NCBI GenBank assembly: GCA_964388485.1
Contig: CAYMAS010000005.1
Location: 1-64,000 of the forward strand
Reading direction: 5' to 3'
Length of the DNA stretch: 64,000 bases
From: JBCDKH01 sp964388485
GTDB taxonomy: Bacteria; Planctomycetota; Phycisphaerae; Tepidisphaerales; Tepidisphaeraceae
Shown here: one piece after another, positions 24,582 to 32,967 of the stretch
Layout: each line of letters begins with the position of its first letter
Numbering within the stretch: position 1 is the first letter of the stretch
The notes under the pieces: generated by a model
The model's input: the letters and a program-made list of their open reading frames with translations, nothing else
The model's database searches: none
What the model was told of the DNA's origin: nothing
Made by a program: the position numbers and the translations under genes

Positions 24582-25391
24582 ATGAGCACCCAATCCCTCG
24601 CCCGTCGAGGCTTCACGCTGGTGGAGCTCCTCGTCGTCATCGGCATCATCGCTCTGCTCGTCGGTATTCTGCTGCCGACTCTCTCCTCCGCCCGCGTCAG
24701 TGCTCAGCAGTCGGTCTGCCTCAACAACATGAGGCAACTTGGCACCGCCATTACGCAGTACTGCAACGACAACCGGGAGTGGTACCCGCAGTCGACGCAC
24801 CCCGATCCGAACCGCTTCATCGAGGTCAATGAATCGTGGATTCACACCATCCGCCCGTACATTGCCGAGACGGATGAATGCCGCGTCTGCCCCGCTGATT
24901 TGCGTCGTGACGACCTGCTCGAGACGACCTCCGGCGTGATCAACGGCGAGGAGGTCGAGATCGGCCGAGGCTCGAGCTACCTGATTAACTACTACCTCAT
25001 CCATCCGGTTGAGCGTCAGCCGGCCTTGATTCCGATCACGGTGGCCGACTTTCGCCGTCGGATCGCCGTTCCGAATCCGGTCGACACCATCGTGCTCTTC
25101 GAATCGGCTGATGATCTAGCCGGTGTTGACGAGATCAACGATCACACCGACTCCGAGGAGTGGATCGCCTCTCCTAGCGACACCCTGAACTGGGATGCCG
25201 TCACCGCGGAAATCAAGCCGGACCGACACGCGTCGAGCCCGAACGACGAGCAAACGGCCGGTCGGGCCAACTACCTTTACGCCGATACGCACGTCAAGGC
25301 TGTCGAGGCCGCGACAATTCGCCAGCTCGTCCGAAGCCGAATCAACTTCGCACTCCCGCCGAACGACCGGCTGAGCCAGGTCGTGCCGTAA
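24582..25391 (+). CDS. Type II secretion/PulG-type prepilin
   Basis: A 269-residue protein starting MSTQSLARRGFTLVELLVVIGIIALL; RRGFTLVELL is the prepilin peptidase site with the mature Phe and Glu5, followed by the pilin helix. The body has the H-x-DG-like C-terminal pattern common in planctomycete prepilins (DRHASSPND..., NYLYADTHVKAVE). Minor pseudopilins of this type are numerous in planctomycetes. A GTG two codons upstream (24576) is the other start; the AGGAAG ribosome site fits the ATG at 24582. It sits between the His-rich gene and two surface-anchored protein genes. Confidence 0.9.
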   Translation: MSTQSLARRGFTLVELLVVIGIIALLVGILLPTLSSARVSAQQSVCLNNMRQLGTAITQYCNDNREWYPQSTHPDPNRFIEVNESWIHTIRPYIAETDECRVCPADLRRDDLLETTSGVINGEEVEIGRGSSYLINYYLIHPVERQPALIPITVADFRRRIAVPNPVDTIVLFESADDLAGVDEINDHTDSEEWIASPSDTLNWDAVTAEIKPDRHASSPNDEQTAGRANYLYADTHVKAVEAATIRQLVRSRINFALPPNDRLSQVVP

Positions 25392-25460
25392 CCGCGTTGT
25401 TTGCCCGTTTCCTCCGTCGCCGCCCATGAGCGTGCGCGGGTCCTCCCACGCCAACTCATC

Positions 25461-26474
25461 ATGAAACCCACCCGCTCCACGGTCGTCGTGGCTTGCGCTG
25501 CAGGTCTGGCCTTCCTCCAGACTTCGACAGCTTCAGCCGACAGTTTTCGCATCTCCAGCGAGGTGATCACGCTCACCTTTGCCGTTGAGACGACGCTGCC
25601 CGACTCGACGCTGCTCGACAACGCCCACATCGACATCCAAGCCCCTTACCAGCAGGGCGGCTTCTTCGGCTCGGTCTACCAGACCATCGGCGAAACCCCT
25701 GTCGGGACGCCCGACGACAGCTACCTCTTCGTCAATCCAACGAACCGCCTCAACCTCTCAGCCGGCGAGCTGGGCGGCTTCGACTTCATCGGCGCGACGC
25801 CGAACGAGGACTTCTGGCTCCTGCCCCAGGCGCTTCGCGGTTCGTCTACACCCGACTATCTCTACCTCGGCCTTGCCGCCGACGCCATCGAACCCGGTGC
25901 GTTGTCCGAGATGGTTGCTTGGAATCCCGAAGATCCGCGTGTTTCGTCGACGCCTCAGCGGTGGACGGAGCTTCAGCTTCGCGATGTTCGCAGCCCCGAC
26001 AATGCCGAGTTCGCGCTCTTCCAGCTAGCTGGCAGCTCGTCGACCGTCTTCTATGACACGATCGACGGCATCGGCGGTGAGGACAGCGTCTACGTCAACG
26101 CCAACAGCCACGGGCACTACAACTGGAGCTTCACCCAGCCGGGCGTCTACGAGATCGACATCCAAGCCTTCACCGTCGCCGATCTCGACCGACTCCCCGG
26201 TGATGCGACGCTCGACGGCACGGTCGATCTTGCCGACTTCACCGCCTTACGCAACGGCTTCGGCACCTTCACCAGCTGGGCCGGCGGCGACTTCGACGGC
26301 GACGGCATTGTCTCGCTCAACGATTTTACCCTGTTGCGGAACAACTTCGGCGTCTCGTCGGCCAGTGATCTGGCAACGCTCGACGCCTGGTACGCCACCG
26401 TCGTCCCCGAGCCGACGCTCGCGGGCACCGGGGTCTTCCTAGCCCTGGGCCTCCTGGCCCGCCGACGCGCTTGA
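25461..26474 (+). CDS. Choice-of-anchor M surface protein with dockerin-like repeats and PEP-CTERM tail
   Basis: A 337-residue exported protein. Residues 1-27 are a signal peptide. Residues 30-235 form a beta-rich domain ending in HGHYNWSFTQPGVYEIDIQA, the signature of the surface-anchored M-type domain (TIGR03769-like). It then has two dockerin-like EF-hand segments (GDATLDGTVDLADFTALRNGFG and GDFDGDGIVSLNDFTLLRN), with Ca-binding DxDxDG loops, and a PEP-CTERM tail (VPEP, helix, RRRA). Such anchors are often linked to metal ABC transporters in actinobacteria; none is adjacent here. The ATG at 25461 is chosen for the signal peptide. Confidence 0.85.
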   Translation: MKPTRSTVVVACAAGLAFLQTSTASADSFRISSEVITLTFAVETTLPDSTLLDNAHIDIQAPYQQGGFFGSVYQTIGETPVGTPDDSYLFVNPTNRLNLSAGELGGFDFIGATPNEDFWLLPQALRGSSTPDYLYLGLAADAIEPGALSEMVAWNPEDPRVSSTPQRWTELQLRDVRSPDNAEFALFQLAGSSSTVFYDTIDGIGGEDSVYVNANSHGHYNWSFTQPGVYEIDIQAFTVADLDRLPGDATLDGTVDLADFTALRNGFGTFTSWAGGDFDGDGIVSLNDFTLLRNNFGVSSASDLATLDAWYATVVPEPTLAGTGVFLALGLLARRRA

Positions 26475-26530
26475 GCGTCGATGTCTCCTGTTTCTACTCA
26501 TTCTCTCCCTTTTCCTTCCGGAGTACAGAT

Positions 26531-27226
26531 ATGCGCACCCTCATTTTTCCGGCCGTCCTTGCCGTTGCCGCTCCTGCGGTCGGCCAAGTCCGCCTCGACG
26601 GTGGCCACTTCGACCTCGAGGTCGAAACCGTGTTCGATACACCCTCCAGCGTGGATGAAATCGAACTGATCATCGCCAATGAAGACGAAGGTCAGCCGCC
26701 GTTCCCGAACCTCGGCGAGCTCGAGGCGGACGAGGCCTTCTTCGTCCCCGGTAATTTCCGCATCCAAAGCGGTGCCCTTGGCGGCATCGCCGACGGCTCG
26801 GACGTCTACTTCGTTCCCGAGGTCCAGGACCCGACCACACTCTGGCTCGGCATCGGTAGCGAAGAGACCGGCCCCGGCGTCATCGTCAACGACACGTACA
26901 CGCTGAACCTCATCAACTTCAGTGGTCCGGGCACCTTCGTAGCCAGCCAGTCGTCCATCGGTGGCCCGATCATCGCGATCGATACCAGCGACGGCCTGGC
27001 CGGTGACGCCCTCGTCGCCAGCACGCTCGGCGACAATCACTACGACATGGCCTTCGACGCCATCGGCACCTACGAGTTGACCTTCGAAGCCACCGGCACA
27101 CTCACCCCGGCCTTCGGCGGCGGCGACGTTTCGGCTATCGCGACCTACACCTTCGTCGTCCCCGAGCCGGCCACTGCCGGTCTGTTGGGCGCCGCGGGCA
27201 TGGTCTTGCTGCGTCGTCGTCGCTGA
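26531..27226 (+). CDS. Choice-of-anchor M-like surface protein with PEP-CTERM tail
   Basis: A 231-residue exported protein 56 bp after the previous surface protein gene. The signal peptide is residues 1-19. The core is beta-rich and contains DNHYDMAFDAIGTYELTFEATG, a divergent version of the anchor-M signature of its neighbour, so the two are probably paralogues. Dockerin repeats are absent. The tail is VVPEP, a hydrophobic helix and LRRRR. The ATG at 26531 directly follows the start of a signal peptide and is preferred over upstream in-frame codons. Confidence 0.8.
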   Translation: MRTLIFPAVLAVAAPAVGQVRLDGGHFDLEVETVFDTPSSVDEIELIIANEDEGQPPFPNLGELEADEAFFVPGNFRIQSGALGGIADGSDVYFVPEVQDPTTLWLGIGSEETGPGVIVNDTYTLNLINFSGPGTFVASQSSIGGPIIAIDTSDGLAGDALVASTLGDNHYDMAFDAIGTYELTFEATGTLTPAFGGGDVSAIATYTFVVPEPATAGLLGAAGMVLLRRRR

Positions 27227-27305
27227 TCCGTCAGACTGACGCGTTGCGCCTCGGCGGCCGCCGGGGTCTGCCGCTGAAATGGCGGCGGCGGGTCGGAGGA
27301 GGCTC

Positions 27306-27325
27306 GGCGCTCCACGTGGAGCGCC
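27306..27325. repeat. 20-bp perfect palindrome (GCTCCACGTGGAGC core)
   Basis: A perfect self-complementary 20-base sequence centred on CACGTG. As RNA it would form a tight hairpin; as DNA it could bind a dimeric protein. The larger copy is 40 bp to the right. Confidence 0.8.
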
Positions 27326-27365
27326 CAAAACCCTCATCGGCCACGGCAATGAAGGCTTTAATCCA

Positions 27366-27393
27366 CCGACGCGCTCCACGTGGAGCGCGTCGG
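27366..27393. repeat. 28-bp perfect palindrome (GCTCCACGTGGAGC core)
   Basis: Fourteen bases each side of the CACGTG centre are perfectly complementary. It shares the central 18 bases with the palindrome at 27306. The pair lies between convergent genes for a surface protein and the haloperoxidase-like protein, so a terminator or dispersed repeat role is likely. Confidence 0.85.
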
Positions 27394-27573
27394 CTTGTCG
27401 TTGGGGGTCCATCGGCGATCCCTCAGCGTTCGTATAGGTACGCTGTAGCTCCACGCCAGATTCTTGATCCAGTCGCCGAAGTGCAGGCGGCGGTCGACTT
27501 TCGGACGGTTCCGCCAGAGGTGCAGCTATGACGCTCTGTCGTATCCTCTTGGCCGGAGATGCCGCAGAACCAC

Positions 27574-28932
27574 CTACTGCCGTCGACGCAGGAGCAACGT
27601 GCCGACGATCCCGATCAACCCCGCCGTCGCCGGCTCGGGAATCGCCACGAAATCGGCGGCGAACACTTGCTCTGCAATGCTGTCGCCGACCAGCTGGGCC
27701 TCCGTGTCGTCGAAGTTCCAGTGAATACCCAGATACACCCGGCTCCGGCCGTTCTCGGCCATGGCTTCGCTGAAGCTGTCGAACGTCCGCGTCAGGCCGC
27801 CGAGTTCTTCACTGGCGAGGGTGAAGCTGATGTCGTCGGTGCCGTAGAACGCCTGCAACGCCCCGAAGATCGCTCCGCCGAACGTCGCGTGGCCGCTGAG
27901 GTACGTCGGAAAGGGTGGCGTGAATCCGGGCCCGCTCGTGCCGTCGGGAGCTCCGAGCGGCGTCCAATCAGGGTCGGCTTCGGTCAGCGGGTTGCCGTCC
28001 GTGTCGGCTTCACGAATGCCGGTCACGGGCCGCCAAAAGTCGTGCTCGAACTTGCTCTGCCACGCCACCACGCCCGCGTCCGCCGTCGCGACGGCGGCTT
28101 TGGCGAACAGTCGTGCGTTCTCCTCGAGCGTGTTGCCTTCCTGGACCGCAACCGCCGCCAAGGCCTTGTTGTACAGTCGCATCGGCGTGCCCATGCCTTC
28201 GCGGTCGTACGCCCAGAACAGCCCGATCTCGGTCTGTTCGGCGGTTCGGGTGGTTGAGTCGATGCTGCCGAGGCTCTTGACCTCGTTGAACGCGTCGGCG
28301 TATTCCTGGCTCGTCAGCTCCGGCATCGGCGGCGGGGCGAAACTGCCGGGCGATCGAAGTGAGAAGAGATCAACGTCGCCCCACGCCGGGCCCCAGGCCT
28401 CCTGATCCGGGTTCAGCGGGTCCGGCTGCCAGTGGCCCGGCTCGTTCGTGAAGGTGTACTGGACCTCCGTGTCCCAGCCGTCGTTGGCCCGGTTGGCGAG
28501 GATCTGGTTGCCGACCACCTGCCCCAGGGCGATGCCGCTGGTCTTGGCGACGCCGTCGGGCGTGGCGTCGAGCGTCTGATCGAGCAGGCCGTCCATCATC
28601 GACCCCTGCGGCTGGTAGATGCTGTTGAAGACGACGTGTGCCGCCTTGGCCGCGGCGACATTGCGATCGGCTGTGTGCCCCAGAGCCGCGGCGGCTGAGC
28701 CGTGGTCGTAGAACGCGTTGCCGAAGCCGGGCGTCGTCAGGGCGACGCTGTCGTGTAGGGCGAGGTTGAGCATCGCCAACGACCGCGAGCTCATGCCTGG
28801 GTTCTGCAGCTCGGTGTTGGCGACAAGGACGTCGTTGGCCAGAGCGTTCCAATCCAACACCACATCCGCCGCCGCCGGGGCGGCAGCGAGCACAAGTGCG
28901 AGCGGCGCAACAGTTTCGTTCAAGATCTTCAT
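27574..28932 (-). CDS. Vanadium-dependent haloperoxidase/PAP2-like protein with PEP-CTERM tail
   Basis: A 452-residue exported protein. The signal peptide is about residues 1-22. The phosphatase/haloperoxidase active-site motifs appear in order: KFEHDFWRPVTGIR (basic motif 1), PTYLSGHATFGG (motif 2 with the SGH), and SRVYLGIHWNFD (motif 3 with Arg and His). The tail is IPEPATAGLIGI...LLRRRQ, a PEP-CTERM signal. Vanadium haloperoxidases oxidise halides with peroxide; related PAP2 enzymes are phosphatases. The sequence does not separate them, though the long N-terminal helical domain favours the haloperoxidase-like branch. Start at 28932 gives the signal peptide. Confidence 0.85.
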   Translation of the reverse strand: MKILNETVAPLALVLAAAPAAADVVLDWNALANDVLVANTELQNPGMSSRSLAMLNLALHDSVALTTPGFGNAFYDHGSAAAALGHTADRNVAAAKAAHVVFNSIYQPQGSMMDGLLDQTLDATPDGVAKTSGIALGQVVGNQILANRANDGWDTEVQYTFTNEPGHWQPDPLNPDQEAWGPAWGDVDLFSLRSPGSFAPPPMPELTSQEYADAFNEVKSLGSIDSTTRTAEQTEIGLFWAYDREGMGTPMRLYNKALAAVAVQEGNTLEENARLFAKAAVATADAGVVAWQSKFEHDFWRPVTGIREADTDGNPLTEADPDWTPLGAPDGTSGPGFTPPFPTYLSGHATFGGAIFGALQAFYGTDDISFTLASEELGGLTRTFDSFSEAMAENGRSRVYLGIHWNFDDTEAQLVGDSIAEQVFAADFVAIPEPATAGLIGIVGTLLLRRRQ

Positions 28933-29088
28933 CGTGGGCTCTCCGGCTCTATACTTACCGGGCGGAGGGGTCGACGGCAAAGCAAATCAGGACGAGTCGC
29001 TCCGGAGATGCCGTGACGGCTCGCCACAGCCGCGGCAGCCGGTGGGTGGAACGTCACGACGCCCCTGATAGTGCCGCCCGATGAAGGT

Positions 29089-29502
29089 TTATCGCTTCGC
29101 TTCAGGATCAGAGATCACCAGCCCCCGCCGACCCGCGGCACGGCGAAGCCGCTCCAGACGTCGGCTGGCCTCCGTATTCGGCCGGACCTGTCCACGCTCC
29201 CACCGACTGATGGTCAGCGGGGACACCTCGATCCGCTCTGCCAGCTGCACCTGTGTCAGTTCAAGAGCGGACCGCAGCGCCTTGACCCGTCCGGCGGTCG
29301 GCTCCTTCGGCACGGCCTCCGCCATCGCTCGCAGCTTGTCGATCAGCCGTCCTCCTGCAGGAGTCAAGCTCCATCCATCGCCGTGCCTTGCCGGCCGCCA
29401 CGCACCGGCTGGCAGCTCGACGAACAGCTGACGTCCCTCGTCGAGCGCGATGCTGTAGGGCTGCGTCACGTCTTCTGGAGCGATGGCAGTCGACATGGTC
29501 AT
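29089..29502 (-). CDS. XRE-family HTH antitoxin-like protein
   Basis: A 137-residue protein with an N-terminal ~55-residue region of unknown fold and a C-terminal Cro/XRE helix-turn-helix: RVKALRSALELTQVQLAERIEVSPLTISRWERGQVRPNTEA at about residues 71-112. Its start overlaps the 3' end of the DUF4258-like gene by 4 bp (29499-29502), a layout typical of toxin-antitoxin pairs with the toxin first. It would neutralise the toxin and repress the pair. Confidence 0.8.
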   Translation of the reverse strand: MTMSTAIAPEDVTQPYSIALDEGRQLFVELPAGAWRPARHGDGWSLTPAGGRLIDKLRAMAEAVPKEPTAGRVKALRSALELTQVQLAERIEVSPLTISRWERGQVRPNTEASRRLERLRRAAGRRGLVISDPEAKR

Positions 29503-29780
29503 TCCCAGTAGATCGTGATGAATTCTGCGGGCGGGTCTCTCTCGATGCAGATCAACAACGTCACGGTGCCGAGTTGGGTGGTCCCGGTCAGCAGGACGCG
29601 AAACCTGCTGTACCCGTCAGGACCATCGAGCTTCACGTGGTCCGGCGACTCGCATGCTGCAAGTGCCTCGCTCAAGAACGGTCCGCGTTCCGTCAGTCGC
29701 TTGACGAAGTGGGGATTTAGTTCGTACGCCTCCTCATCGAGGCATCGCAGAATCAGCCGGTGTGCTTCACCTGGCGACAT
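29499..29780 (-). CDS. DUF4258-like toxin candidate
   Basis: A 93-residue protein: HFVKRLTERGPFLSEALAACESPDHVK near residues 24-50, then YSRFRVLLTGTTQLGTVTLLICIE and a terminal ITIYWE. The HxxxR(M/L)xxRG opening, a mid-strand and a terminal TxY/IYW are the DUF4258 pattern, a relative of RelE/HigB/MqsR-type RNases. It is the first gene of a two-gene unit with the XRE-like gene, overlapping by 4 bp. Toxicity and target are inferred from the family and the arrangement. Confidence 0.65.
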   Translation of the reverse strand: MSPGEAHRLILRCLDEEAYELNPHFVKRLTERGPFLSEALAACESPDHVKLDGPDGYSRFRVLLTGTTQLGTVTLLICIERDPPAEFITIYWE

Positions 29781-29836
29781 GGTGACTATACATGAAGGTA
29801 ATCACGCAGTCGACGTAAAACTTACAGATCCGATGC

Positions 29837-31273
29837 TCAAAGCGCCTCGGCGGCGAGGCTGGCGAGTTCGGAGCGTTCGCTTTTGGCGAGCGTGACGTGG
29901 CCGACGAGGGGTTTGCCTTTGAGCTTCTCGACGAGGTAGGTCAGGCCGTTGCTCGAAGCGTCGAGGTAGGGGTTGTCGATTTGCGTCGGGTCGCCGGTGA
30001 AGACGAGCTTGGTGTTCTCGCCGACGCGGCTGGCGATGGTTTTGATTTCGTGGGGCGTGAGATTCTGGGCCTCGTCGACGATCATGAACTGGTCGGGGAT
30101 GCTTCGGCCGCGGATGTAGGTCAGCGGCTCGAGGACGACGACGCCGTCGTTCATGAGGCTGTCGATGCGGCCCTCGACGCCCTTCATCTGTTGCTTGTGG
30201 TCGGCGGCTTTGTCGTCGCCGTGGCCGGCGACGCGTTGGCCAAGGAGGTAGGTGAGGTTGTCGAAGATCGGCTGCATCCAGGCACCGAGTTTTTCGTCCT
30301 TGTCGCCGGGCAGGTAGCCGATGTCGCGGCCCATTGGCATGATGGGTCGTGCGGCGAGGAGCTTGGTGTACCGGCCATCGCTGACGACGCGTTGCATGCC
30401 GGCGGCGAGGGCGAGGAGCGTCTTGCCCGTGCCGGCGTTGCCGATGAGGGTGACGAGTTTGACGTCATCGTCGAGCAGAAGGTCCATGGCCATCTGCTGC
30501 TGCAGGTTGCGTGGCAGGATGCCGTAGACGTGCCGCTTGAGGTGGTGGACGGGCTGAAGTGCGAGTGACTCTCGCGAGACTTTGGTCAGCGCGGTATGCG
30601 TCGGGTTGTCGAGGTTGTGGACGAGGACGAATTCGTTGGCGTGGGCATGGTCGAGCTTGAGCTCGATGGGATCGACGGGCTCGGCGTCGGGCTGAGGGTG
30701 GAAGATGCGGTCAATTGTGCGGCTGTCGGCGGCGGCTTCGCGGTAGCCGGTGTAGAGGCCGTCGAAGTTGACCTTCTTGTTCTGGTAATCCTCGACCGGC
30801 ACGCCCATCGCGTGGGCCTTGATGCGAGCGGCGAGATCTTTGGAGACGAAGACGACGTTCTCGTTCTGCCGCTGGAGCTTGATGCTGCAGCGGATGATGT
30901 GGTTGTCGGCGGTCTTCTCCCGCAGGCCCGGCACGTCGATGCCGTTCGTATCGAGAACGACCCGCAGGTGCCCGCCTTCATCGCCCGTGAGCGGATGGAT
31001 GACGCGGACGCCATCGGCCAGCACGCCACGCTGCCGGGCGGCGTCGAGGTGGCGGATTGTCTCCCGGGCGTTGCGGCCGACTTCGTCGTTTCGATCCTTG
31101 AAGGTGTCGAGCTCTTCGATGACCTCGAACGGGATGACGATGTCGTGCTCCTGGAAGACGAAGAGGGCGCCGGCATCGTGGAGGAGGACGTTCGTGTCGA
31201 GGACGAACGTCTTGACGCCTCCGTCGAGGTCGAGGCGGGCGGGCTTGAGCGACGGGGTTTCGGTGGCTTGCAT
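29837..31273 (-). CDS. PhoH2 (PIN domain plus PhoH ATPase)
   Basis: A 478-residue fusion of a PIN nuclease domain and a PhoH helicase-like ATPase. FVLDTNVLLHDAGAL near residues 22-36 is the PIN start with its metal Asp; RNDEVGRNARETIRHLD follows. The PhoH part has Walker A GNAGTGKT near residue 278-285, PIMPMGRDIGYLPGDKDEK, Walker B MIVDEAQN, and TGDPTQID. PhoH2 proteins unwind and cut RNA and are often encoded with toxin-antitoxin-like partners. Here the DUF4258/XRE pair lies just downstream on the same strand. It is divergent from manA. Confidence 0.93.
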   Translation of the reverse strand: MQATETPSLKPARLDLDGGVKTFVLDTNVLLHDAGALFVFQEHDIVIPFEVIEELDTFKDRNDEVGRNARETIRHLDAARQRGVLADGVRVIHPLTGDEGGHLRVVLDTNGIDVPGLREKTADNHIIRCSIKLQRQNENVVFVSKDLAARIKAHAMGVPVEDYQNKKVNFDGLYTGYREAAADSRTIDRIFHPQPDAEPVDPIELKLDHAHANEFVLVHNLDNPTHTALTKVSRESLALQPVHHLKRHVYGILPRNLQQQMAMDLLLDDDVKLVTLIGNAGTGKTLLALAAGMQRVVSDGRYTKLLAARPIMPMGRDIGYLPGDKDEKLGAWMQPIFDNLTYLLGQRVAGHGDDKAADHKQQMKGVEGRIDSLMNDGVVVLEPLTYIRGRSIPDQFMIVDEAQNLTPHEIKTIASRVGENTKLVFTGDPTQIDNPYLDASSNGLTYLVEKLKGKPLVGHVTLAKSERSELASLAAEAL

Positions 31274-31306
31274 GAGGCTTCGGATCTCGGGTGAGGCCGA
31301 TGCTCT

Positions 31307-31341
31307 AGTATCGACCCCGCTCCAGTATTGACCCCTGCTCC
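31307..31341. repeat. Adjacent 17/18-bp direct repeats in the phoH2-manA gap
   Basis: AGTATCGACCCCGCTCC (31307-31323) is followed without a gap by AGTATTGACCCCTGCTCC (31324-31341), with one substitution and one insertion. The pair sits in the 108-bp gap between the divergent starts of phoH2 and manA, so it could be an operator or promoter element; this is inference from position. Confidence 0.5.
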
Positions 31342-31381
31342 CGGACCTGCCCGACCGGCAACCTGCCGCGCCACCGTCAAG

Positions 31382-32347
31382 ATGTCACACGCAAACCACA
31401 AGCCGCTGAGGTTCAAGCCCCGCCTCGTCCCCAAGATGTGGGGCGACCGCCGACTGGCGGATCTGGGTAAGTCACTGCCTGATAACGAGCCGATCGGCGA
31501 GAGCTGGGAGTTGTACGACTTCCCGCCGGGCGTCGTGGAGGCGGATCGATGGGTCACGGCGTCGCTGGAGGACGGGCGGACGCTGCACGATCTGATGGCC
31601 GACGAGGCGACGCGGCGGGAGATTCTGGGCGATGCCGAGGCGGTCGACACGCCGCACGGGCCGCAGTTTCCGCTGTTGATCAAGTTCCTCGATGCGGGCG
31701 ACGACTTGAGCGTCCAGGTGCACCCGGACGACGCCGTCGCGGCGGCACACGCGGACGCGCATGTGAAGAACGAGTGCTGGTACGTCCTGCAGCACGATGC
31801 CGACGCTCGGCTGCTCAAGGGGCTGAAGCCGGGCGTGACGCGAGAGCAGTTTGAGGCCGCCATTCGTGATGGCAGTGTCGAGTCGCTCATCGAGGCCATT
31901 CCCGCGGCCGACGGCGACTGTCACTACCTGCCGAGCGGCACCGTCCACGCCCTGGGCGGCGGCATGCTGGTGGCGGAGGTGCAGACGCCTAGCGACACGA
32001 CCTACCGCGTCTTCGACTTCAAACGCAAAGATCCCAAGACGGGCCAGGAGCGTCAGCTGCACGTCGATCAGGCGATGGAATGCATCGACTTCGCCGGCAC
32101 CGGACCCAAGGCGCCGCCGGTGACACGCGGCGACGGCCGGCTGGTCGAGGCACCGCAGTTCACGATGGATCGGCACACCGGCAGCGGCACGTTGCCCGAC
32201 GGTTGTGTCGTGACGATCACCGTCAGCGGCACCGCGACCATCGCCGGCGTGAAGACCAGGACCGGCGACACCCTGCTCGTCCCCGCCGCGGCGACCAATC
32301 GATCGGTCGAAGGTGACGCAGCCTTCCTCTTCGCTCAACCCAAATAA
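31382..32347 (+). CDS. manA: Mannose-6-phosphate isomerase, class I
   Basis: A 321-residue cupin enzyme. It has KFLDAGDDLSVQVHPDD near residues 97-113 (metal His), HVKNECWYVL near 123-132 (metal Glu) and LPSGTVHALGGGMLVAEVQTPSDTTYRVFDF near 180-211 (second His and the active-site Arg). It interconverts mannose-6-phosphate and fructose-6-phosphate and feeds GDP-mannose-based polysaccharides. The ATG at 31382 matches the usual short class I length. An in-frame upstream GTG/TTG extension overlaps the repeat in the promoter region. Confidence 0.92.
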   Translation: MSHANHKPLRFKPRLVPKMWGDRRLADLGKSLPDNEPIGESWELYDFPPGVVEADRWVTASLEDGRTLHDLMADEATRREILGDAEAVDTPHGPQFPLLIKFLDAGDDLSVQVHPDDAVAAAHADAHVKNECWYVLQHDADARLLKGLKPGVTREQFEAAIRDGSVESLIEAIPAADGDCHYLPSGTVHALGGGMLVAEVQTPSDTTYRVFDFKRKDPKTGQERQLHVDQAMECIDFAGTGPKAPPVTRGDGRLVEAPQFTMDRHTGSGTLPDGCVVTITVSGTATIAGVKTRTGDTLLVPAAATNRSVEGDAAFLFAQPK

Positions 32348-32394
32348 AGCCGGAGCGGCGTCGCTCGCGACGCGTTTCCGAAGCTTGGCTCAAC

Positions 32395-32958
32395 CTATCG
32401 CCCCGCGACCCAGACGCCGGGCGTCATCAAACGAATCGTCGTCTGCGGGCCCTGGATCAGCTGCTGCTCCGTCTCTGTCGCACCATCGTCGGCGGCGTAG
32501 TGGCGAGCGGTGGCTTCGTCGACTTCTTCAATGATGATCTCGCCGTGAGCGATCGCCTTCTGGCCCTTGGAACTGATGGGGACGAGGAAGCCTTCCTTCG
32601 GGCACGTCAGCTTGACGAAGATGCTCGAGGTGTCGAGCCCCTTGACGTCGCCGGGCGTCTGGCCGTCGGGCATGAGCTTGACCCAGCAACCGGCTTTGGC
32701 ACAGACGGCCGTAATGTCGCCCGTCATCCAGATCTGGCGGCCTTCGTACTTCGCCGGGTCGGCCAGAACGTCCTTCGCCTTGACCACCTCGACGTCTTCC
32801 TCGAAGGCGTTGCTCACGTCGCCTGCGACATTCGCCGGCTGGCCGTGGGGCTGCCAGGTGAGGCTTGATAGATCCGCGCTCGGCCGCGTCGTCGGCGCGG
32901 CGGCGACCAGGGCGAGCAGCAACAGGACGAGGGCGACGCGTATTCCACAGCCGGACAT
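32395..32958 (-). CDS. DUF4920-like exported protein
   Basis: A 187-residue protein with a signal peptide (about residues 1-22). The core VLADPAKYEGRQIWMTGDITAVCAKAGCWVKLMPDG near residues 65-100 is an OB-like fold with the paired Cys of DUF4920 (CxxxGCWxxL), followed by VKLTCPKEGFLVPISSKG. DUF4920 proteins are periplasmic and of unknown function; the CxxxxC pair suggests metal or redox chemistry. It precedes a small membrane protein gene on the same strand. Confidence 0.75.
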   Translation of the reverse strand: MSGCGIRVALVLLLLALVAAAPTTRPSADLSSLTWQPHGQPANVAGDVSNAFEEDVEVVKAKDVLADPAKYEGRQIWMTGDITAVCAKAGCWVKLMPDGQTPGDVKGLDTSSIFVKLTCPKEGFLVPISSKGQKAIAHGEIIIEEVDEATARHYAADDGATETEQQLIQGPQTTIRLMTPGVWVAGR

Positions 32959-32967
32959 GCCGCCAGC

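Larger units (their letters stand above)
27227..27573. other. Gene-free gap with two perfect palindromes
   Basis: This 347-bp gap lies between convergent genes. It holds two perfect palindromes sharing the core GCTCCACGTGGAGC (listed separately). No coding signal was found. Confidence 0.6.

Noticed and set aside
24083..28932. Mobile island
   Set aside because: No integrase, transposase, attachment repeats or clear base-composition change flank the surface-protein cluster.
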